From an uncultured Desulfovibrio sp. (GTDB taxonomy: Bacteria > Desulfobacterota > Desulfovibrionia > Desulfovibrionales > Desulfovibrionaceae), in assembly GCF_944327235.1 (NCBI RefSeq), contig NZ_CALVHE010000018.1, positions 1 through 39,124 of the forward strand: a stretch of DNA of 39,124 bases, given 5' to 3'. This document shows positions 1 to 7,382 of this stretch, piece after piece (position 1 is the stretch's first letter; the number at the start of each line of letters is the position of its first letter). The position numbers and the translations under genes were made by a program. The notes under the pieces were generated by a model. The model was not told the origin of the DNA and did not search any database. It was given only the letters and a program-made list of their open reading frames with translations.

Positions 1-12
1 ATGTGCCGCCAT
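1..12 (-). CDS. Start of an unidentified gene running off the left edge
   Basis: Only four codons (Met-Ala-Ala-His) are inside the window, so no product can be named. The start is supported by an AGGAG-type ribosome binding site on the minus strand at 20-25, about seven bases before the ATG at 10-12. A perfect TATAAT hexamer on the minus strand at 41-46 lies at a suitable distance for a -10 box, although no convincing -35 was found. It is downstream of, and co-directional with, the GntR gene, but a hairpin at 129-147 lies between them, so a separate transcription unit is likely. Confidence 0.4.
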
Positions 13-128
13 ATAGTCTCTCCTCAGTGTAAGTGAAGAGATTATAACACACTCTTTAATTTGACGACACTACCTAGTATTGGCAGGCCCTGCGGGCGCA
101 TGGACGTACAGGCATCAACAACGAAGCA

Positions 129-147
129 AGGGGGGACTTGCCCCCCT
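129..147 (-). terminator. Hairpin after the GntR gene, possible terminator
   Basis: A perfect 7-bp G/C stem (AGGGGGG with CCCCCCT) closes a 5-nt loop. It lies 33 bp past the stop of the regulator gene. Read leftward, the bases after the stem are only moderately T-rich, and the clear T run precedes the stem, so it is not a textbook terminator. Confidence 0.35.
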
Positions 148-179
148 CAAAAAACGTAATGCGCACGGCCCCGGCAGTC

Positions 180-845
180 TTACCGTCGGAAGCGCTTCAT
201 TTCCTCATGCACGAGCTCAAGGCCGATCATGATGTTCTTTTCCAGCGTGGACCGTAACAGTGCGGCATCCTTGCTGCGCAGGGCGGCAATGATGGCGGCG
301 TGCTGCTGGTTGAACAACTCCTTGTGCTCCACGGAGTAGGACCGCAAGGTCAGGAAGGCTTGCACGAAGTCCATGAGATGTTCCACCACGGCGACAAGAT
401 GCGGCATCCGCGACAGCTCATAGAGCCGTCGATGGAACTCCCTGTCCATATGGAAGAAATAGATCTCCTCTCCGGCGGACTCCATCTCGCGCGCTGTCTC
501 CTCCAGCGCATCCAGCTCGGCGGGGGTGGCCTGCAGCATGGCTTCCTCGGCAAGCGCCAGCTCCATACTGCAACGCTGCTCATAGATGAGCTTCATCTCG
601 CGAAACCCCGGCGGGAGCATGACGATAGCGCCCTTGTGGGGGATATTCTGCACAAGGCCGGACTTGTCCAGCAACAGGAGAGCGTCACGGATAGGCCCGC
701 GGCCGACTCCAAGACGCTGTTCAAGGTCCGTAAGGATGAGGCGCGTACCGGGCAGGGCGTCCCCCCTCATGATCATGTCGCGGATCATCTCATAGGCGGC
801 GTGCGATTTTGTCGAACTATTTCGCTGTTTTTTTGTAGAATTCAT
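180..845 (-). CDS. GntR-family transcriptional regulator, FCD subfamily
   Basis: This is a DNA-binding regulator, probably controlling the divergent permease/dehydrogenase cluster. The N-terminal winged helix-turn-helix spans about residues 15-80 and carries the typical GVGRGPIRDAL recognition-helix segment. The all-helical FCD effector domain covers about 85-215, with Asp134, His138 and His182 at the usual metal/ligand positions. A further position that is often His appears to be Asn204. The reading frame extends 7 codons further to an ATG at 866, but a good promoter (TTGACC, 17 bp, TATATA at 852-880) covers that ATG, and its predicted transcription start falls on the A of the ATG at 845. 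I therefore chose 845 and a leaderless mRNA; no Shine-Dalgarno precedes either start. The effector is unknown and may be the cluster's substrate or an intermediate. Confidence 0.9.
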   Translation of the reverse strand: MNSTKKQRNSSTKSHAAYEMIRDMIMRGDALPGTRLILTDLEQRLGVGRGPIRDALLLLDKSGLVQNIPHKGAIVMLPPGFREMKLIYEQRCSMELALAEEAMLQATPAELDALEETAREMESAGEEIYFFHMDREFHRRLYELSRMPHLVAVVEHLMDFVQAFLTLRSYSVEHKELFNQQHAAIIAALRSKDAALLRSTLEKNIMIGLELVHEEMKRFRR

Positions 846-851
846 GCGATA

Positions 852-880
852 TATATACGCTGACATATAAGGCGGGTCAA
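852..880 (-). promoter_or_regulatory. Promoter of the GntR regulator
   Basis: On the minus strand TTGACC (875-880), a 17-bp spacer and TATATA (852-857) form a good sigma-70 match. The expected transcription start is about 845, the first base of the chosen start codon. A box-like sequence (ATTCATGCGATA, 840-851) overlaps the start site and resembles the boxes before the permease, so autoregulation is plausible. Confidence 0.6.
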
Positions 881-950
881 TACGCTCTCAACCCTACCCA
901 ACGACCGCTATGCCTTATGTATCCTGGCTTTCCCGCGTACGCGCTCTTTT

Positions 951-974
951 TTTCATAAAATATTTCATAAAATA
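951..974 (+). promoter_or_regulatory. Tandem 12-bp operator-like boxes before the permease promoter
   Basis: TTTCATAAAATA occurs twice head to tail (951-962 and 963-974), ending exactly where the -35 hexamer of the permease promoter begins. Related sequences occur before the dehydrogenase gene (2564-2587) and at the GntR start (840-851). Position next to -35 suits an activator site or a repressor overlapping the polymerase footprint. That the GntR protein binds here is inference. Confidence 0.55.
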
Positions 975-1003
975 TTGACTTCTTCGTGCCGACCTTCTAG
1001 AGT
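975..1003 (+). promoter_or_regulatory. Promoter of the permease-led cluster
   Basis: TTGACT (975-980) and TAGAGT (998-1003) are separated by 17 bp. The predicted leader before the permease start codon is about 70 nt. Confidence 0.55.
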
Positions 1004-1079
1004 AGCACCAACGGTACAGAAAACTTCCGTGATCCGTGGGCACATGGCACCTCAACCTTTTGCGAACAGGGGAAAGACC

Positions 1080-2558
1080 ATGCAGCATGACCATCAGCAC
1101 ACACACCACCGCCACGAGCTCGGCAAGACCGTCCTGCCCATGCAGGCATGGGCGCTGGCGGTAGGCGCCATCATCGGCTGGGGATGCTTCATCCTGCCGG
1201 GAACGCGCTTCCTGCCCGACTCCGGCCCGCTGGCCAGTCTCATCGGTCTTGCCGTCGGCGGTCTTGCCCTGTGCATCGTCGCTCTGTGCTACGGCATCAT
1301 GATCAAGGGCTACCCTGTGGCAGGCGGCGCTTTTGCCTACGCATTCGTGGGCTTGGGGCGACTGGCGGCCGTGGTGTGCGGCTGGGGGCTGGCGTTGAGC
1401 TACATCTGCGTCATCTCCCTCAATGCGACGGCCATCCTCCTGCTGACGCGCTTCCTCCTGCCCGGAGCCTTTGAAACGGGACACCTCTACAGCATTGCGG
1501 GCTGGAACGTGTACGCCGGAGAGATCGTCCTCATCTCGTTGGTCATCCTCTTCTTCGCCTTCATGAACTATCGCGGCAGCAACTGCGCCAATACCGTCCA
1601 GCTGTGGCTCTCGCTCTCGCTGGCCGCCGGGGTGGTGGCGCTGGCTGTCGGCTCCGGCATAGACGAAGGGGCGGGCTCCACCAATCTGATGCCGCTCTAC
1701 AATGATCAGAACGGCCTGTTCGTGAGCATCATCTCCGTCGTGGCGCTTGCCCCCTTCCTCTATCAGGGCTTCGACACCATCCCGCAGACGGCCGAGGAGT
1801 TCAATTTCAGCCACGACAAGTCCACCATGCTCATGGTCATCTCCATCGTCTGCGGCTGCGTGCTCTACTCGCTCGTACTGGCCGCCGTGGCGATCATCCG
1901 GCCGTATCCCGAGCTCCTTGCCGCCGATCATCCCTGGCTGACGGGCGCCGTGGCAGGTATGGCCTTCGGCAAGTGGGGCGGCATCATCCTGGCGGTGCCG
2001 GTGCTGGCGGGCATCTTCTGCGGCATGAACGGGTATTTCATCGCCTCTACCCGCATCCTCTTCAGCATGGGGCGCAGCAAGTTCATCCCGGCTTGGTTCG
2101 AACGCATCCACCCGGAACACAAGACCCCGGTCAACGCCATCCTCTTCGTGCTGCTCTTCTCCCTGCTGGCGCCCTGGTTCGGCCGTCCCGTGCTGGTCTG
2201 GCTGACGGACACCTGTGCCCTGAGCGCCGCCCTGAGCTACTTCTTCACCTGTTACACCGCCTACAGGTACAGCGTCCGGCACGCTGACCGCGTCACCCTG
2301 CCGTTCGCCCGGCAGATAGCCTTCCTCGGCTGCGGGATCTCGGTCGTGAGCTTCTTTCTGCTGGCCGTACCCGGTTCCCCCGCCGCCATCAGCGCCGAAT
2401 CCTGGGGACTGCTGCTGGTCTGGTGCGTGCTGGGCGTCCTCTTCTACCGCCGCCGCGCAGACGAGCTCAAGGCCATCTCCACGGAGCAGCTCCAGTACAT
2501 GCTGCTTGGCGATACGGCCCGCCCGTTGCTTTTCACTGAAGGGAAAATTTTTCGCTAG
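1080..2558 (+). CDS. APC-family amino-acid permease
   Basis: A 492-residue inner-membrane transporter of the amino acid-polyamine-organocation family with about 12 hydrophobic helices. The first helix carries the substrate-loop signature GAIIGWGCFILPG, and the GFDTIPQTAEE segment in the middle is typical of the family. The start at 1080 follows an AGGGGAAAG ribosome binding site; the frame opens further upstream but without such a site. The N-terminal cytoplasmic tail is unusually His-rich, with six His in the first twelve residues. As first gene of the cluster it probably imports the compound degraded by the following enzymes, and an amino-acid-type carrier suggests a zwitterionic substrate. 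Substrate identity cannot be read from the sequence. Confidence 0.9.
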   Translation: MQHDHQHTHHRHELGKTVLPMQAWALAVGAIIGWGCFILPGTRFLPDSGPLASLIGLAVGGLALCIVALCYGIMIKGYPVAGGAFAYAFVGLGRLAAVVCGWGLALSYICVISLNATAILLLTRFLLPGAFETGHLYSIAGWNVYAGEIVLISLVILFFAFMNYRGSNCANTVQLWLSLSLAAGVVALAVGSGIDEGAGSTNLMPLYNDQNGLFVSIISVVALAPFLYQGFDTIPQTAEEFNFSHDKSTMLMVISIVCGCVLYSLVLAAVAIIRPYPELLAADHPWLTGAVAGMAFGKWGGIILAVPVLAGIFCGMNGYFIASTRILFSMGRSKFIPAWFERIHPEHKTPVNAILFVLLFSLLAPWFGRPVLVWLTDTCALSAALSYFFTCYTAYRYSVRHADRVTLPFARQIAFLGCGISVVSFFLLAVPGSPAAISAESWGLLLVWCVLGVLFYRRRADELKAISTEQLQYMLLGDTARPLLFTEGKIFR

Positions 2559-2566
2559 AAAAATTT
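2545..2566 (+). repeat. Hairpin across the permease stop codon
   Basis: A perfect 9-bp inverted repeat (AAATTTTTC, loop GCTA, GAAAAATTT) spans the TAG stop. It is A/T-rich and overlaps the downstream palindrome ATTTCATGAAAT, so two alternative structures compete. It could modulate read-through or message stability between the permease and the enzyme genes. Confidence 0.35.
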
Positions 2567-2587
2567 CATGAAATAATTCATAAATCT
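2563..2587 (+). promoter_or_regulatory. Operator-like boxes before the HpsN-like gene
   Basis: The perfect 12-bp palindrome ATTTCATGAAAT (2563-2574) contains TTTCATGAAATA (2564-2575), followed at the same 12-bp period by ATTCATAAATCT (2576-2587). Both resemble the tandem boxes at 951-974. They end three bases before the AAGGAG ribosome binding site (2590-2595). No clear promoter hexamers were found in this 44-bp gap. Confidence 0.45.
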
Positions 2588-2602
2588 CGAAGGAGCAGGA
2601 TC

Positions 2603-3913
2603 ATGCGTTACATCAAGCAAGCCACCAAGTCCGCTGAAGACAACAGCAAGCAGGCCCGCATCGCCGTCGAGCAGATGCTGAAAGAGATCCGCGCCGGACG
2701 CGAAGATGCCGTCCGCCAGCTGGCCAAGAAGTTCGATAACTGGGATCAGGAATTCATCCTGAGCGACGCCAAGCGTCAGGAACTCATCGGCATGGTCCCC
2801 GAAAGCGTCAAGCGCGATCTGGAATTCGCCCACAAGCAGGTCTCCGGCTTTGCCAAGGCCCAGCGCGAGAGCATCCATGAATTCGAGACCGAAGTGACGC
2901 CCGGCGTGGTGCTGGGACAGCGCATCATCCCCATGGATGTGGCCGGATGCTATGTGCCCGGCGGCCGCTTTGCCCATGCCTGCTCGGCCCTGATGAGCGT
3001 GGCCACGGCCAAGGCGGCGGGCGTGCCCTTCATCGTGGCCGCCACCCCGCCGCGCGGCACGCACATCGACCCCGCCACCTGCTACGCCATGCATATCGCC
3101 GGTGCGGACATCATCCTTGAGATGGGCGGCGTACAGGCCATCGCCACCATGGCCTACGGTCTGTTCACCGGCAAGCCCGCCAATATCCTGGTCGGTCCCG
3201 GCAACGCCTACGTGGCCGAAGCCAAGGCCCTGCTGAGCGGTTCCGGCCTCTGCGGCATCGACGTGTTCGCCGGTCCCACGGAATCCGGCATCATCGCTGA
3301 CGAAACGGCCGATCCCATGACGGTGGCCATCGACCTTGTCTCTCAGGCGGAGCATGGCTACAATTCGCCGGTCTGGCTCTTCACCACCAGCGAGACGCTG
3401 GCCGAACAGGTGCTTGAACTCATGCCCAAGCTCTGCGCCGACATGCCCAACCCCGACGTGCCGCTGAGCGCCTGGCGCGATTACGGCGAGATCGTCCTGT
3501 GCGACGACCGCGAAGAGATGGCTTCCGTCAGCGACCATTATGCTCCCGAACACATCCAGGTGATCGCGAAAGATCTTGACTGGTGGCGTACCCGCCTGCG
3601 CTGTTTCGGTTCGCTCTTCCTGGGCGAGGGCAGCACCGTGCCGCACGGCGACAAGTGCTCCGGCACCAACCACATCCTGCCCACCAAGAAGGCCGGTTAC
3701 TACAGCGGCGGCCTCAATGTGCACAAGTTCCTCAAGATCTGCACCTATCAGCACATCGATCCGGACAAGAACGACATCATCGGCGGCGCGGCCTCCCGTC
3801 TTTCCCGCGTTGAAGGCATGGAAGGCCATGCGCGCGCCTGCGACTGGCGTCTGCGGAAGTTCTATCCCGGCCGGGAGTGGGACTTCCCCGTGTACGAACA
3901 TCCCAAGTACTAA
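2603..3913 (+). CDS. Histidinol dehydrogenase-family enzyme, HpsN-like (sulfopropanediol/amino-alcohol dehydrogenase candidate)
   Basis: A 436-residue zinc- and NAD-dependent dehydrogenase that in this family oxidises a primary alcohol to the acid in two steps. Family zinc ligands are in place: Gln248 and His251 (SQAEHG), Asp350 and His409 (EGHARA). The catalytic Glu316-His317 pair sits in APEHIQV. Where biosynthetic HisD normally has GDY followed by the GTNHVLPT motif, this protein has GDKCSGTNHILPT, with Lys351 in place of Tyr. That is the pattern I associate with HpsN, which turns 2,3-dihydroxypropane-1-sulfonate into sulfolactate. No other histidine-biosynthesis gene is nearby. The start follows AAGGAG by 7 bp. 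Because true HisD acts on an amino alcohol, oxidation of cysteinolate to cysteate is an equally reasonable reaction. Family assignment is firm; substrate is inferred. Confidence 0.85.
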   Translation: MRYIKQATKSAEDNSKQARIAVEQMLKEIRAGREDAVRQLAKKFDNWDQEFILSDAKRQELIGMVPESVKRDLEFAHKQVSGFAKAQRESIHEFETEVTPGVVLGQRIIPMDVAGCYVPGGRFAHACSALMSVATAKAAGVPFIVAATPPRGTHIDPATCYAMHIAGADIILEMGGVQAIATMAYGLFTGKPANILVGPGNAYVAEAKALLSGSGLCGIDVFAGPTESGIIADETADPMTVAIDLVSQAEHGYNSPVWLFTTSETLAEQVLELMPKLCADMPNPDVPLSAWRDYGEIVLCDDREEMASVSDHYAPEHIQVIAKDLDWWRTRLRCFGSLFLGEGSTVPHGDKCSGTNHILPTKKAGYYSGGLNVHKFLKICTYQHIDPDKNDIIGGAASRLSRVEGMEGHARACDWRLRKFYPGREWDFPVYEHPKY

Positions 3914-3978
3914 ACAGCGAACGATGACGGCAGGCGGCCGTGTCCCGCCTGCCGCCGCAACCCGGCAAGGAGCCTCAC

Positions 3979-5181
3979 ATGAAGACATTCACCAAGGATT
4001 TCACCCTGCAGGAACCCATTCCTCAGGAAGGCATCGAGCTGGCGCTCGGCGTCATGCAGACCGGCCGCCTGCACCGTTACAACACCATGCCCGGCGAAAA
4101 GGGCTATGCCGCGGAACTGGAAGAGGCCTTTGCCGCCTATATGGGCTCCCGCTACTGTCTTGCCTGCGCGTCCTGCGGCAGCGCGCTCTATATCGCGCTC
4201 AAGAGTCTGGGCGTCCAGGCCGGGGATACCGTCCTCTGCAACGCCTACACCCTGGCACCCGTGCCCGGCGCCATTGAAAATGCGGGCGGCAAGATCGAAC
4301 TCGTCGAGATCACCGATGATTACACCATCAACATCGAGGATCTTGACGCCAAGGCCGCCAAGACCGGCGCGCGTTTCTTCCTGCTCTCGCACATGCGCGG
4401 CCATATGGCCAACATGGACAAGGTCATGGAAGTGGTGCGCAAGCACGACCTCATCCTGCTGGAAGACTGCGCCCACACCATGGGCGGCAGCTGGGACGGC
4501 AAAAAGAGCGGCACCTTCGGGCACGCGGCCTGCTACAGCACCCAGACCTACAAGCACATGAACTCCGGCGAGGGCGGCCTGCTCATCACCAATGACGATC
4601 TGGTCATGGCCCGCGCCATCATGTACTCCGGCTCCTATATGCTCTATACCGCGCACACGGCCCGCCCGGATGTCTCGGTCTTCGAGAAGGTCAAGAAGGT
4701 CACGCCGAACTTCAGTTCGCGCATGGACAATCTGCGCGCCGCGCTGCTGCTGCCGCAGCTGAAGATCCTCGACGAGCAGTGCCGCCGCTGGAACGTGCTG
4801 CATGACCACATGGCCGCCCGGCTCAAGGCCATCCCCGGCGTCGTCTGCCCGCAGCGCGACCCCCGCGAAAGCTATGTGGGCAGCTCCATCCAGTGGAACC
4901 TGCCCAAGGCCGGCTACGCCGATATCGAGACCTTCATCGCCAAGTGCGCCGAACGCGGCGTCTCCGTCAAATGGTTCGGCAACAAGGAGCCCAACGGTTT
5001 CACCAGCGCCTATGACAGCTGGCAGTATTTCCCCTATCTGGCCACGCTCGACCTGCCCACCACGCGGCGCGTGCTGGCCACCATGTGCGACATGCGCCTG
5101 CCCCTGACCTTCACCGTCGAGGACTGCGACGTCATTGCCGACATCATTGCCGAGGTCGTTACGGAAATGGGCCTGCGCTAG
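3979..5181 (+). CDS. DegT/DnrJ/EryC1/StrS-family PLP aminotransferase
   Basis: A 400-residue fold-type I aminotransferase of the family better known for amino-sugar synthesis. The Schiff-base lysine is Lys192 in TQTYKHMNSGEGG, and the cofactor-binding Asp is in LLEDCAHTMGG around residue 163. The start was placed at 3979, six bases after AAGGAG, rather than at an in-frame ATG at 3940 without a ribosome binding site. It lies 65 bp after the dehydrogenase and before a PLP-dependent lyase, so here it may move an amino group to or from a C3 keto- or aldehyde-sulfonate rather than a sugar. No sugar-nucleotide genes adjoin it. Confidence 0.88.
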   Translation: MKTFTKDFTLQEPIPQEGIELALGVMQTGRLHRYNTMPGEKGYAAELEEAFAAYMGSRYCLACASCGSALYIALKSLGVQAGDTVLCNAYTLAPVPGAIENAGGKIELVEITDDYTINIEDLDAKAAKTGARFFLLSHMRGHMANMDKVMEVVRKHDLILLEDCAHTMGGSWDGKKSGTFGHAACYSTQTYKHMNSGEGGLLITNDDLVMARAIMYSGSYMLYTAHTARPDVSVFEKVKKVTPNFSSRMDNLRAALLLPQLKILDEQCRRWNVLHDHMAARLKAIPGVVCPQRDPRESYVGSSIQWNLPKAGYADIETFIAKCAERGVSVKWFGNKEPNGFTSAYDSWQYFPYLATLDLPTTRRVLATMCDMRLPLTFTVEDCDVIADIIAEVVTEMGLR

Positions 5182-5246
5182 TGCGCCGTAAAGTCCGTTT
5201 TCGCCCCCTGTCTTTCATCCTCTAACCAGATATTGAGGTTTTCAGC

Positions 5247-6248
5247 ATGAATCTCGCCAAGTTCCCCCGTCGCGGCTATGTCACCGAACCCACGCCCCTC
5301 GAATACCTGCCCAACTTCAGCAAGGCGCTGGGCGGCAAGGTCAACATCTACATCAAGCGTGACGACCTCCTGCCCGGTACCGCGGGCGGCAACAAGACCC
5401 GCAAGCTGGACTTCGTCATGGCCGACGCCCTGGCGCAGGGCGCCGACACCATCATCACCTGCGGCGCCGTCCAGTCCAACCACTGCCGCCTGACCCTTTC
5501 CTGGGCCGTCAAGGAAGGGCTGGACTGCCACCTCGTCCTCGAAGAGCGCGTGACGGACAGCTACAAGCCTGAAGCCTCCGGCAACAACTTCCTCTTCCAG
5601 CTGCTGGGCGTGAAGAGCATCACCGTCGTGCCCGGCGGCAGCAACATGATGGAAGAGATGGGCAAGGTGGCCGACAAGCTCAAGGCGCAGGGCAAAAAGC
5701 CCTATATCGTGCCCGGCGGCGCTTCCAACAAGATCGGCGCTCTCGGCTATGTGAGCTGCGCCGAGGAGACGCTGCGTCAGCTCTTCGAGAAAGGCATCAA
5801 CATCGACCACATGGTGGTGCCCAGCGGCAGCGCCGGGACCCATGCGGGCATCATCGCGGGCATGTTCGGCAACAATGCGGGCATCCCGGTGACCGGCATC
5901 GGCGTCAACCGTCCCAAGCCCGTGCAGGAAGCGGCCGTGCACAAGCTGGCGCAGGAAACGCTGGACTACATCGGGGCCGGCGTGAGCCTGCCCACCGAAA
6001 AGGTGGTGGCCTTCGACGATTATGTCGGCCCCGGCTACTCCCTGCCCACCGACAGCATGGTGGAAGCCGTGAAGCTGCTGGCCCAGACCGAAGGCATCCT
6101 GCTTGATCCGGTGTACTCCGGCAAGGCCATGGCCGGTCTCATCGACCTGGTGCGCAAGGGCCACTTCGCTGACGGCAGCAATGTGCTCTTCCTGCACACC
6201 GGCGGCTCCCCGGCCCTGTATGCCTATCTTGACACCTTCCGCAAATAA
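5247..6248 (+). CDS. D-cysteine desulfhydrase / cysteate sulfo-lyase family enzyme (DcyD/CuyA-like)
   Basis: A 333-residue fold-type II PLP enzyme of the ACC deaminase/D-cysteine desulfhydrase family. Lys50 in AGGNKTRKLDF is the PLP lysine, the QSNHCR segment (76-81) is the family's substrate loop, and LHTGGSPALYAY near the C terminus is the phosphate-side motif. DcyD releases sulfide, pyruvate and ammonia from D-cysteine; its relative CuyA releases sulfite, pyruvate and ammonia from cysteate. The NKTRK form, as I remember the families, resembles CuyA more than DcyD (NKLRK). Next to an HpsN-like dehydrogenase the cysteate reaction is attractive, as sulfite would feed the sulfite reductase of a sulfate reducer. 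Chirality and substrate are not determinable here. Confidence 0.85.
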   Translation: MNLAKFPRRGYVTEPTPLEYLPNFSKALGGKVNIYIKRDDLLPGTAGGNKTRKLDFVMADALAQGADTIITCGAVQSNHCRLTLSWAVKEGLDCHLVLEERVTDSYKPEASGNNFLFQLLGVKSITVVPGGSNMMEEMGKVADKLKAQGKKPYIVPGGASNKIGALGYVSCAEETLRQLFEKGINIDHMVVPSGSAGTHAGIIAGMFGNNAGIPVTGIGVNRPKPVQEAAVHKLAQETLDYIGAGVSLPTEKVVAFDDYVGPGYSLPTDSMVEAVKLLAQTEGILLDPVYSGKAMAGLIDLVRKGHFADGSNVLFLHTGGSPALYAYLDTFRK

Positions 6249-6306
6249 GCCTTTCAACCTGCCGGGACGGCGTGCTGCCGTCCCGGCAGCCTCAGGAACG
6301 ACCCAC

Positions 6307-7086
6307 ATGTCTACCCAGCAGCTGCCTCCTTCCATCGGCGTCCTCGGCGGTCTCGGCCCCTATGCGGGGCTCGATCTGGTACACAAGATCTTTGACTGTT
6401 GCCCTGCCCACCGGGATCAGGACCATCTCCCCGTCATGCTCTACTCCTTTCCCAACGAGATCCCTCCCCGGGTGGAGTTCCTGCTGGGCAGCAGCCCGAC
6501 CAATCCCGGCCATGCCATGGGGGACATCATGGTACGGCTGGCGCAGGCTGGAGCCACCGTCATCGGTATGCCCTGCAATACGGCGCACAGCGCGCCCATG
6601 CTGGATGTGGCCCTTGAGCGCCTGAAGCGCTCCGGTTTCACGGGCCGTTTCATCCACATGATCACGGCCACCGCGGAATATCTGCGCAAGACCTTCCCCC
6701 AGGCCCGGCGTATCGGCGTCCTCTGCACGCAGGGCGCCTACGCGTCGCAGGTATTCACGCAGCATTTCCAGCCGGCGGGACTTGAGGTCATCTATCCCGA
6801 CGAAGCCGGACGCGACGCCCTGCAACATGCCATCAGCGATCCGGACTTCGGCATCAAGGCCTTCTCCCAGCCTGTCACCGCGCAGGCGCGCGCAGCCATC
6901 GAAGCACAGGCCGAAAGCCTGCGCTCCCGGCAGGCGGACGTCATCCTGCTCGGCTGCACCGAGCTGCCGCTGGCGCTGGAAGGCAAGGATTTCCGGGGGA
7001 TCCCCCTCGTGGACCCCACGCGCATCCTGGCGCGCTGCCTCGTCGAGGCGTTCGCACCCCATGTCGTATGCTCCGACGGCAAGTAG
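6307..7086 (+). CDS. Aspartate/glutamate racemase-family protein
   Basis: A 259-residue cofactor-independent amino-acid racemase. The two catalytic cysteines are Cys90 in GMPCNTAHSA and Cys217 in LLGCTELPLAL, and the N terminus has the family glycine stretch GVLGGLGPYAG. The start at 6307 follows AGGAACG; the same frame runs back into the previous gene but that part is not coding. Lying 58 bp after the PLP lyase, it could interconvert the D and L forms of the lyase substrate, for example aspartate-like cysteate. A role on aspartate or glutamate for cell-wall precursors is less likely from the context but not excluded. Confidence 0.88.
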   Translation: MSTQQLPPSIGVLGGLGPYAGLDLVHKIFDCCPAHRDQDHLPVMLYSFPNEIPPRVEFLLGSSPTNPGHAMGDIMVRLAQAGATVIGMPCNTAHSAPMLDVALERLKRSGFTGRFIHMITATAEYLRKTFPQARRIGVLCTQGAYASQVFTQHFQPAGLEVIYPDEAGRDALQHAISDPDFGIKAFSQPVTAQARAAIEAQAESLRSRQADVILLGCTELPLALEGKDFRGIPLVDPTRILARCLVEAFAPHVVCSDGK

Positions 7087-7099
7087 GGGACATCCCTGC

Positions 7100-7135
7100 C
7101 CTGCCGCCGGGAGCCTCCTCCCGCCCGGCGGCAGG
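7100..7135 (+). repeat. Long stem-loop just after the racemase
   Basis: A perfect 12-bp GC-rich inverted repeat (7100-7111 with 7124-7135) encloses 12 nt. It is followed by A rather than T, so it is more likely a 3'-end stabiliser than a terminator. Confidence 0.4.
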
Positions 7136-7284
7136 AAAAATGAACGCACGACCCGCCGGCAAAACGTTTTGGCACAAACGTACGCCGGCAAACAGCAAGG
7201 ACGCGACCCGAAAGAGCTCCAGGCATAAGCAAACTCCTGAAAGGCATCCTGTCGGTCATGGTAGCCTCCAGTCGGCAGAGCCCG

Positions 7285-7327
7285 CCCTCCTTTTCGCCGC
7301 ACACCGAAAAGGAGGGCTTTGTTTTCC
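7285..7327 (+). terminator. Terminator of the permease-racemase cluster
   Basis: A perfect 12-bp stem (CCCTCCTTTTCG with CGAAAAGGAGGG, 8-nt loop) is followed by CTTTGTTTTCCTT. It ends the cluster about 200 bp after the racemase and isolates it from the rpoB promoter. Confidence 0.75.
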
Positions 7328-7382
7328 TTCCTCCCTGCACGATCGCAGACCGGAAGCGCGCCGCCCGGCAAAAAGGCTGCGG

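Noticed and set aside
915-2282. Long minus-strand open frame opposite the permease
   Set aside because: It is antisense to a clear APC permease, has low-complexity His/Asp/Gly-rich translation and no ribosome binding site; it arises from GC-rich codon use.
2603-3913. Annotation as biosynthetic histidinol dehydrogenase (hisD)
   Set aside because: The GDK motif variant and the catabolic neighbourhood argue against histidine synthesis; only the family name is kept.
7154-7192. Repeated GCCGGCAAA and AAAACGTTTT palindrome after the racemase as an attachment site
   Set aside because: The elements are short, no integrase or mobile gene is nearby, and the downstream terminator explains the region adequately.
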